A DNA stretch of 44,699 nucleotides from Okeania sp. SIO1I7. GTDB lineage: Bacteria > Cyanobacteriota > Cyanobacteriia > Cyanobacteriales > Microcoleaceae. Positions 23,503 to 32,800 of the stretch are shown in pieces. A program made the translations under genes and the position numbers. Where the stretch lies: contig JAAHGF010000008.1 of NCBI GenBank assembly GCA_010672585.1, positions 780,191 to 824,889 of the forward strand, written 5' to 3'. Position 1 is the first letter of the stretch, and each line of letters opens with the position of its first letter. The notes below the pieces were generated by a model. It ran no database searches. It was not told the origin of the DNA and saw only the letters and a list, made by a program, of their open reading frames with translations.

Positions 23503-23820
23503 TTATCAATTATTGAAAATAGACATCTCCTCCAAAAGAGGAAGTAGGGAGTAGGGGGAAATAATTGATGATTTATGTACGATAATTGATTTGATTTTTG
23601 ATTATTGGAGATGTCTAATACTTGGCATTACCAAAAAAACCGGAAGTACTTTCAAACTTTGGGAATTCAAGACTTTAACTTTATATCAACTCAATCAAAT
23701 TAAGCCAATTTCAAGTAATTCGACAGTACGATGGTTATTATGCCCAATTCTTGATAAACAATACAGAGGCTATACTAGAGAGGAAAGTACAGTTCTACGC
23801 AAGAAGTTTGTTTAACCCAA
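23503..23820. other. Intergenic leader of the giant CHAT gene
   Basis: An AT-rich stretch of 318 bp. A 74-codon ORF (23591-23815) has no recognisable protein features, biased composition or ribosome binding site, so I do not annotate it. No Shine-Dalgarno sequence is visible before ATG 23821. Confidence 0.5.
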
Positions 23821-26800
23821 ATGAAAAGCTCTAAAGTATCGTACTATCCCCTATCTCTACTCATGCCTCTACTTGCTGTTTTGACAGCAACTCCTGTCAA
23901 ATCTCAACCCATAACTCCAGCAAACGACGGTACAGGTACAATTGTCACTCCACAGGGCGACCAATTCAACATCGAAGGTGGCACTCATAATGGGGCTAAC
24001 CTCTTCCACAGTTTTGACCAATTCAACGTTAATTCTGGCCAAACCGCAAATTTCCTGACAACCCCAGACACTCAGAATATTCTCGGTAGAGTTACAGGAG
24101 GAAATGCTTCTATTATCAACGGTTTAATTCAAGTCACTGGGGGTAACTCCAACCTCTTCTTAATGAACCCCGCAGGCATAATGTTCGGTCCAAACGCCAG
24201 CCTCAATATACCTGCTTCATTCAGCGTTACTACTGCTACAGGTATTGGTTTTGACAACAATAACTTCTGGTTTCAAACTATGGGAACCAATGAGTATTCA
24301 AATTTAGTCGGAAACCCCAGTGGTTATAGATTTGATGTGTCTAACCCAGGCGCAATAGTTAATGAAGGAAATTTAAACTCTGGAGAAAATTTAACCTTAT
24401 TGGGTGGAACAGTTATTAATACAGGGGAACTCTCTACAACAAATGGAAATATTACTATTGCCGCAGTAGAAGGTGGTAGTGTCTTGAGAATATCTCAACC
24501 AGAACATTTATTAAGTTTAGAAGTAGAGACGTTGCATGCAACGTCCCTACAGAATGGGGAAGATATTTCTAATTTAAGCACTCTATCTTTACCGGAACTT
24601 TTAACAGGTGGAGAAGAAACAAATGCCACATCTATTGTAGTTAATAATAATGGTGAATTAGAATTAACAGATAATACAATAATTGCTGATACACCAGGAA
24701 ATGTATTTGTCTCGGGAAATATAGATTTATCAACTCAAAATTCAGAGAGTAATTTTATTGTTTTAGCCAATAACGATATAACAGTTAATAATTTGATAGA
24801 AACTGCTGGATTTGTGGAATTTAAAGCAGGTGGAAGCATTCAGATAAATGGGGATATTAACACATCAGTTGGTAATAGCAATATTGACATATTTGGAAAT
24901 AATGATGAGATGAATATTGCTAACCGTTCTGACGGAAAAGCTTCGATAAATCAACTAGATGGAACAACGTTAAATGCTGGAAGTGGCACCATTAATATTG
25001 AGTTAGGAAATTTGGGAGAAGTAGGAGATATAAATCTGGCTTCTTTAACCACAACAGGAGAGGTTTTAGTTAATGCTAATGGGGGAAATATTACCAGAGT
25101 TTCTGATAATTCTTTGATTAATGCGGGAAGTATTTTATTTCAAACTTCTGGCAGTGGAGGAATAGGTTTAATTGATGCACCTTTGCGGTTGGATGTGGAT
25201 TCTTTAGAGGCGGTTAGTGGAAGTGGTGGAGTGTTTTTTGATGTAGGAAATGTGAATATTGGTGGTGTGAGTGAGGAGGTGGATGGTATTGTTACTGCTG
25301 GGGGAGATATAGATATTAAAAGTGAAGGAAATGTGACATTAACGGAGACTATTTCTACTATTGAAACCGTGGAGAATAATTCAGAAACAGAAATATCCCC
25401 CCCTTCGCAAGCGGGGTTAGGGGGGATCGAAGCAGTTGAAGCGACAGAAAATACAGCAGGTGAAACAAGTGGTTCGATAAACATTGAAGCTACGGGAGAT
25501 ATTGTTGCTACGGGTAGTGGAATAAAAGGTGGTGGAGAAAGTGTTTCTTTGTTTGCAACTAATATTACGATAAATGATGAATTTGAGGAGACTTCTGGGG
25601 ATGCGGATGTTAAGTTAGAGGCGACAAATGATATTACTGTTGAGGATATAGAGGATGATGTGTTGGAATTTATGTCTGGGGGAGGAGAGATAGAATTTCG
25701 TGCAGATGTGGATGGGGATGGAGTTGGTGTTGTGGAGATGTTGGATAATGAGGCGGATGTTGGGAGTAACCCCGGTACTTTTGAGAATGGTGCGGATACT
25801 ATTAAGACCAATGGGCGGAATTTGACTATTGCTGGTGCTGGTATTGTTCTGGGGAATATTGATACTTCCTCTGCTCCACCAGTTTTTTCTGGTGGGGAGT
25901 TGTTGGCAACTATAGATGTGGATGAGGGGGGAGCTATACCACCAGAAGGTACGGAAGGTACTGGAACCTTTACTTTTACTGTAGATGGTGACTTGGGAAC
26001 TGTAGAAAATCTAGATATACGTTTTTCTGCGGAACATACTTGGGATGGAGACCTAGAAGTTTATCTGAAATCACCCCAAGAGCAGGAAGTAACTTTATTT
26101 ACTGGTGTTGGTGGTAGTGGACAAAACTTTCAGGATACTGTGCTAGATGATGATGCTTCTAGAAGTATCAACTCTGGTGTTGCTCCATTTGATGGTACAT
26201 ATCGCTCCCAGGGAAGTTTAGCAGAATTTAATGGAGAAAACCCCCACGGAACTTGGACTTTGAGGGTGGAAGATAGTTTGTATGGAGATAGTGGCACTTT
26301 ATTCAGAGCTGGTGATACTGCCCCTTGGGGAACTGCTACAGGAACACAACTGTTGCTGCGTAATCCTACTGCTCTTGTGAGTGGTGGAGGAAATGGTGGA
26401 GCAATTAATCTAGAAGCAACTCACAGTGATATTAGTGTAAGAAATATTCGTAGTTTCAGCGAAATAGGTAATGGGGGAATAATTGACCTGAAAGCTAACA
26501 ACAATATTATTACAGGTCTGATTAATTCTAGTGCGATTGAAGGAAAAGGAATTGGGGGTGATGTTAACCTTAATTCTATATCTGGCAATATTGATATATT
26601 TTCATTGGATACTTCATCTTTTGATGGGGATGGAGGGAATGTTGAGATTAAGGCGGCAGGAGATATTACTACAGCAGAGATTACTACTGATTCTGGTGAA
26701 TTGATTTTCAATGAAGAGTATGGATATATAGAAAGAACTAGCGGTGGTAGTGGCAATGCTGGTCAAATCAGCATAGAAAGTACCAGAGGCTCAATTGATA

Positions 26801-29800
26801 CTACAGCAGGTTCACTTTTTGCTCGTTCAGTTTCAGGGAATGGGGGAAATATTACTATCTCTGCCATGAGTGGCGATATCACAACACAATCGCTTAACTC
26901 TTCTTCCTCTTCTTATTTCTATTCCTCTTCGGATGAGGTTAACTTAGGGAATGGGGGAGATATTACTATCTCTGCCATGAGTGGCGATATCACAACACAA
27001 TCGCTTAACTCTTCTTCCTCTTCTTATTTCTATTCCTCTTTGGATGAGGGTAACTCAGGGAATGGGGGAGATATTACTATCTCTGCCATGAGTGGCGATA
27101 TCACAACACAATCGCTTAATTCCTCTTCCTATTCTTATGTCTATTCCTCTTCGGATGAGGGTAACTCAGGGAACGGGGGAAATATTACTATCTCTGCCAT
27201 GAGTGGCGATATCACAACACAATCGCTTAATTCCTCTTCTGGTATAGGTAATGGTGGAAATATTAATATTTCTAGTGAGGGTGATCTAAGTACAGGACGG
27301 GTTTATTCTAGTTCTTATGGCTGGGCAGAAAATTCAGGGAATGGGGGAGATATTACTATCTCTGCCATGAGTGGCGATATCACAACACAATCGCTTAATT
27401 CCTCTTCCTATTCTTATGTCTATTCCTCTTCGGATGAGGGTAACTCAGGGAACGGGGGTGATATCACTCTAGATGCCGGAGGTAGCATTACAACAGAATC
27501 GCTTAATTCCACTTCTCGTGCAGGGAATGGGGGAGATATTACTATCTCTGCTAAGGGTGATATTGATACAAGACAGGTCAGTTCCTATTCTTATGCTTTT
27601 TTCGGTAATTCAGGGAATGGGGGAAATATCACTATCTCTACTGAGGGTGATATTACAACAGAATCCCTCTATTCCTTTTCTTGGACTGATAATGGTAACT
27701 CAGGCAGTGGCGGAAGAATTTCTCTGAATGCCAATACAATAAAATTTAATCCTCCAGACTTACTAGAAGACGAATATATATCTCAATTCTTAACAAACAA
27801 ACTTCAAATTATTACATTCTCATTCGGAACAAACTCTTCAGCAGAAGGTGGAGAAGTTAACATTACCACCAAAAACCTCAGCAACGCAGAAATATTTACA
27901 CTATCTACCCACTCCAATTCAGGGAAAGTGACAATAGAAAGTCAACCACAAGGAAACCTTGAAATCAATGACTTATCGATCATCACCAGTATACAAGAAA
28001 CTATAGAAAACCCTGTTACTAAACAACCAACACAAACCAGAGATAAGCGTGAAAACGATTCTAACCCAAATAAAGATAAAATTGATATAAACATACAAGG
28101 CAAATCTGGCCCAGTATCCATCATCAGCAATGGCAACCTCAATCTCAAGAACGTCACCATCGAAAGCGACACCAAAACCCACGAACCCGCTGGTGATGTT
28201 GACATCTCCAGCCTCGGCAACATCACCCTCAACAATACCGACATCCTAAGCACCACCAACGGCCAAGGCAACGCCGGCACCATCACCCTGGAAACCTCCC
28301 AAGACATCCTACTTACCAACAGTAGCCAACTCCAAGCTAGCACCCAAGGCAGAGAAAACGCAGGCAACGCAGGTACCATCAACATCCAAGCAAACAACCT
28401 CAACCTAGACCAAGACACCAGCCTAATTACAGAAACCACAGGCGCAGGCAACCCAGGTTCAATAACCATCGAAGCCAACACCGTAGACATCGGGGAAGGT
28501 GCCCAAATCAGCGCCACAGTAGTAATAGGCTCAACCAGCGACGGAGACGGAGGCAACATCACCATCAACACCAACGAACTTAATATCACAGGCAAACTCG
28601 GAATATTCGCCGAAACCGAAGCCAGCGCCAATGCAGGTATCCTCACCCTTTCACCCTACAAAGACAACCCAGACCTAGACATCACCTTCAGTAACGACGG
28701 CTTCATCTCCGCCTCCACCTCCTCCACAGGCAACGGCGGCAACATATTCATCTCAGCCCCAGAAAACATCGACATCTCAGGAGAAGGCTTCATTGCTGTA
28801 GAAACATCAGGCACAGGCAACGCCGGAATTATCGACATCCAAACAGAAAACCTCAGAATATCTAATGGAGTAGCTATATCCGCCTCCACAGAAGACAAAG
28901 GTAACGCAGGTCAAATCAACATTAACACCACAAACTTCACCCTAGACAAAGGAACAAGTCTCACCACCGAAACCAACAGCAAAGGAAAAGCAGGAGACAT
29001 AGAAATAACCACAGAAAAACTCACCATCGGGGAAAACGCCCAAATAAGTGCCACCGCAAGAGTTGGAGCAAGCAACACAGAAGCAGGAGGCAACATCACC
29101 ATCAACGCCAACGACCTATTAATCTCAGGAAAACTCGGAATATTTGCTGAAACAGCAGGAGAAAGTCCTGCTGGCACCCTTACTCTCAAGCCATACAAAA
29201 CTGACCCCAACCTCAACATAGAATTTAAAGAAAAAGGCTTCATATCCGCCCGCACCACATCCATAGGAGACGGAGGCAACATCAACATATTTGCTCCAGA
29301 AAACATCAACATAAAAGGAGAAGGAAAAATCTCAGTCGAAACCACAGGCAAAGGCAACGCAGGCACTATCGACATCCAAACAGAAAACCTTAACCTATCA
29401 GAGCAAGTAGCCATAAGTGCAGAAACCAACAGTGCCGGAAAAGCAGGAGACATCAACATCAACTCCCAAACAGTCACCATAGGAAAAGGTACAGAAATAA
29501 GTGCCACAGCAGGAGAAAAAGCAACTAACAATGAAGGAGGAGGCAACATCACCATCAACACCAACGACCTATTAATCTCAGGAAAACTCGGAATATTCGC
29601 CGAAACTGAAGGAAAAGCCAAAGCAGGAACACTTACTCTCAACCCCTATAGTGAAGTAGGGGAGCAGGGGAGTAGGGGAGTAGGGGAGGCGCGGAGAGTG
29701 GGAGACGCGGAGACGCGGAGACACGGAGAGGGGGTGATAGGTAAAATTGACCCAGACCTCAATATTACTTTCACCGAAAATGGCTTTATTTCTGCCCGCA

Positions 29801-32800
29801 CTACTTCCAGTGGAGACGGAGGCAACATCAACATATTTGCCCCAGAAAACATCAACATTTCAGGAGAAGGTAGAATAACAGTAGAAACTGAAGGATCTGG
29901 CAACGCAGGCACTATCGACATCCAAACAGAAAACCTGACAATAGCCGAAAACACAAAAATATCAGCAGCCACATCCGACAGCGGAGACGGAGGCAGAATT
30001 AATATTAACCCTACTCAAACATTCCAACTAGAAGGTCAAATACTAACAGAAACTACAGGTACAGGAAACGGCGGTACTATCACCATCAACACAGGAGAAA
30101 TGATAGCTCCAAATAGTACCATCTCAGCCAAAAGCACCTATGCCGGAAACGCAGGTACAATAGAAATCACAGCTCAAGAAAATATCACCACAGGCATTAT
30201 CCAATCTTCTGCTTCAGAATCACAAGAAACTGCTGATGGGGGTGAAATTACCATTACCAGTCAACAGGGAGAAATCAATGCTACTCAACCCATCCAATCA
30301 TTTTCAGAAAAAGGTAATGCTGGAGATGTGACTCTGAGTGCGAAAACAGACGTGACTACTAATACCATCAGTTCTCACGGAGAACAACAAGGGGGTAAAA
30401 TCACCATCATTACAGAAACAGGAAACATAGACACCAGTAATGGATTTATGGCCAACTATTCTGGGGAGGGAACTGGAGGCAACGTCACCCTAGAAGCATC
30501 CGCAGGAAACATCACTACTGGTGACATTTACTCTTTTGCAGATGCAGACGGCGGTCAAATTCTCTTAAAAGCAGGAGGTGACATCAACATTACCGAAAAT
30601 AGTAATATTATCTCTGCTTCGGAACCCCCAGAAGAAGAGACACGAAGAGGGGGAGACACGGAGACACGGAGAGGGGGAGATATTATTCTTGAAGCAGGCA
30701 ACAACATCAACACCACAACAGCCAGAATATATTCCGGAGCAGATATTGGCGACACAGGAAAAATAGATATTATTGCGGATGGCGCAATAGAAACAGGTCA
30801 AATAGACCTAGCATCGGGGTTTGTCAGAGACAGAGTAACAGTTAACGAAAACTTCACCCTCATCCCTCTACCCCAAGGAGAAGCAACCCAAGGAAAAGCA
30901 GGAAACATCACCCTCAACAGCAACAACGGTACAATAGACACCACAGGCGGAACAATAAACTCACGTTCCCCGGATGGTTCTGGCGACATCACCCTCAACG
31001 CCAGAGAAAATATTACTACAGGCAAACTGGAAGCAAGCGCCCTCAACGAAAGCAAACCCACCACAGGCGGAGATGTCAATATCACCAGTGAACAGGGAGA
31101 AATTAATGCTACCCAAGCAATAGAAACATTCTCCCAAAAAGGTACAGCAGGAAATGTAAATATTACAGCAGAAGGTCATATCCATACAGAAACAATTTTG
31201 TCTCAGGGAATGGAGCAGGGAGGTCATATTACTATCAATAGTTATAGTGAAAACAGTATAGATGCAGCAGGAGCATTAAACACATATTCTGATGAAGGTA
31301 TTGCCGGAGATGTCACCCTCACATCCCCAGGCAGTATTAACATTAGCAGTATTCGCTCAGAAGGAATAGAGCAGGGAGGTAATATTACAGTCAATAGTGA
31401 AAAAGGAGAAATTTACTCAACAGGCAATATAGACTCCTACTCAGACAAAGGAAAAGGAGGAAACGTAGAAGTAAACGCACCAAAAAGTGTAACTTTAGCA
31501 AATGTATCATCCTTCGGCATGACAGAAAGTGGAGACTTAAAAATTCAAAGTAGTCAAGCACAAGTAAATACAGGAGACGTTACCACACAAGCACCAGCGG
31601 GAAGTAGTGGTAGCATATTCATCAACGGAACAGAAGTAGGTACAGGAGACTTACGTTCCATCGGCACAACCAGCGCAGGTGAAATTAATGTGGAAGCTAT
31701 AGATGGCTCCATTACAACTTATGATATAACAATGAGTTCAGATGGTACAATTGGAAATTTAACACTCAGAGCAACAGAGGATATTAACACAGAAGATATT
31801 AATCAAAATGCAGGAGAGGGAGATGTTAATAGCAATATTATTGCAGGAGAAGACCAAACCACGGGAGATATTAATCAAATAGCAGAGAATGATACTAATA
31901 ATGTTCAGATAGCAGATGGCAACTTAACTACAGGAGATATCACTCAAACTGCGGGAAATGATACTAACAATATTCAAATCGCAGATGGCAATCAAAATAT
32001 TGGTGATGTTACTCAAACTGCTGGGAATGATACTAACAATATTCAAATCGCAGATGGCAATCAAAATATTGGTGATGTTACTCAAACTGCTGGGAATGAT
32101 ACTAACAATATTCAAATCGCAGATGGCAATCAAAATATTGGTGATGTTACTCAAACTGCTGGGAATGATACTAACAATATTCAAATCGCAGATGGCAATC
32201 AAAATATTGGTGATGTTACTCAAACTGCTGGGAATGATACTAACAATATTCAAACCGCAGAAGGCAATCAAAATATTGGTGATGTTACTCAAACTTTTGG
32301 TAATGAATCTATTAATATTCAGACCCAAGAAATTAATCAAAATATCAGTAACGTTACTCAAGCGGCGGAAAATTATACTAATAATATTCAACTGACAGAA
32401 GGCAATCAAAATATTGATGATGTTACTCAAAATTTTGGCAATGAATCTATTAATATTCAGACCCAAGAAATTAATCAAAATACAGATAATACATCAGTAA
32501 TTCCTGATAATAATAACTCAATTACTAATCTGCCCTTTAATCAAGAAAATTCTCAGACAAATAACAATGCTAATCTGCTCAATAATTCCCCAAATAATAC
32601 AACCAGAAATTCTGTAGAAATCAACACCTCCACTCTCACCCCAACTATTACCCCTAGCAACAACAACCAAACAACCAATACTGCCACTGCCAAAGAACAA
32701 ACAGAAGAATCTATCAAAAATACCACCGATACCCAAAAAATCTTAAAAAGAATTGACACTTTTAATACCAATCCTCTAACAGTCGCCACAGGTTCAAACC

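Noticed and set aside
23591-23815. 74-codon plus-strand ORF before the giant gene
   Set aside because: No ribosome binding site, no recognisable motif and AT-rich composition like the flanks.
25140-25811. 223-codon minus-strand ORF inside the giant gene, and several similar ones up to 32834
   Set aside because: Low-complexity Ser/Pro/Val/Ile translations that mirror the Gly/Asn/Thr repeats of the sense strand; shadows of a repetitive gene.
31924-32478. Repetitive ORFs on both strands over the 69-bp array
   Set aside because: The 3n repeat period keeps all frames open; only the long sense frame joins a real CHAT domain.
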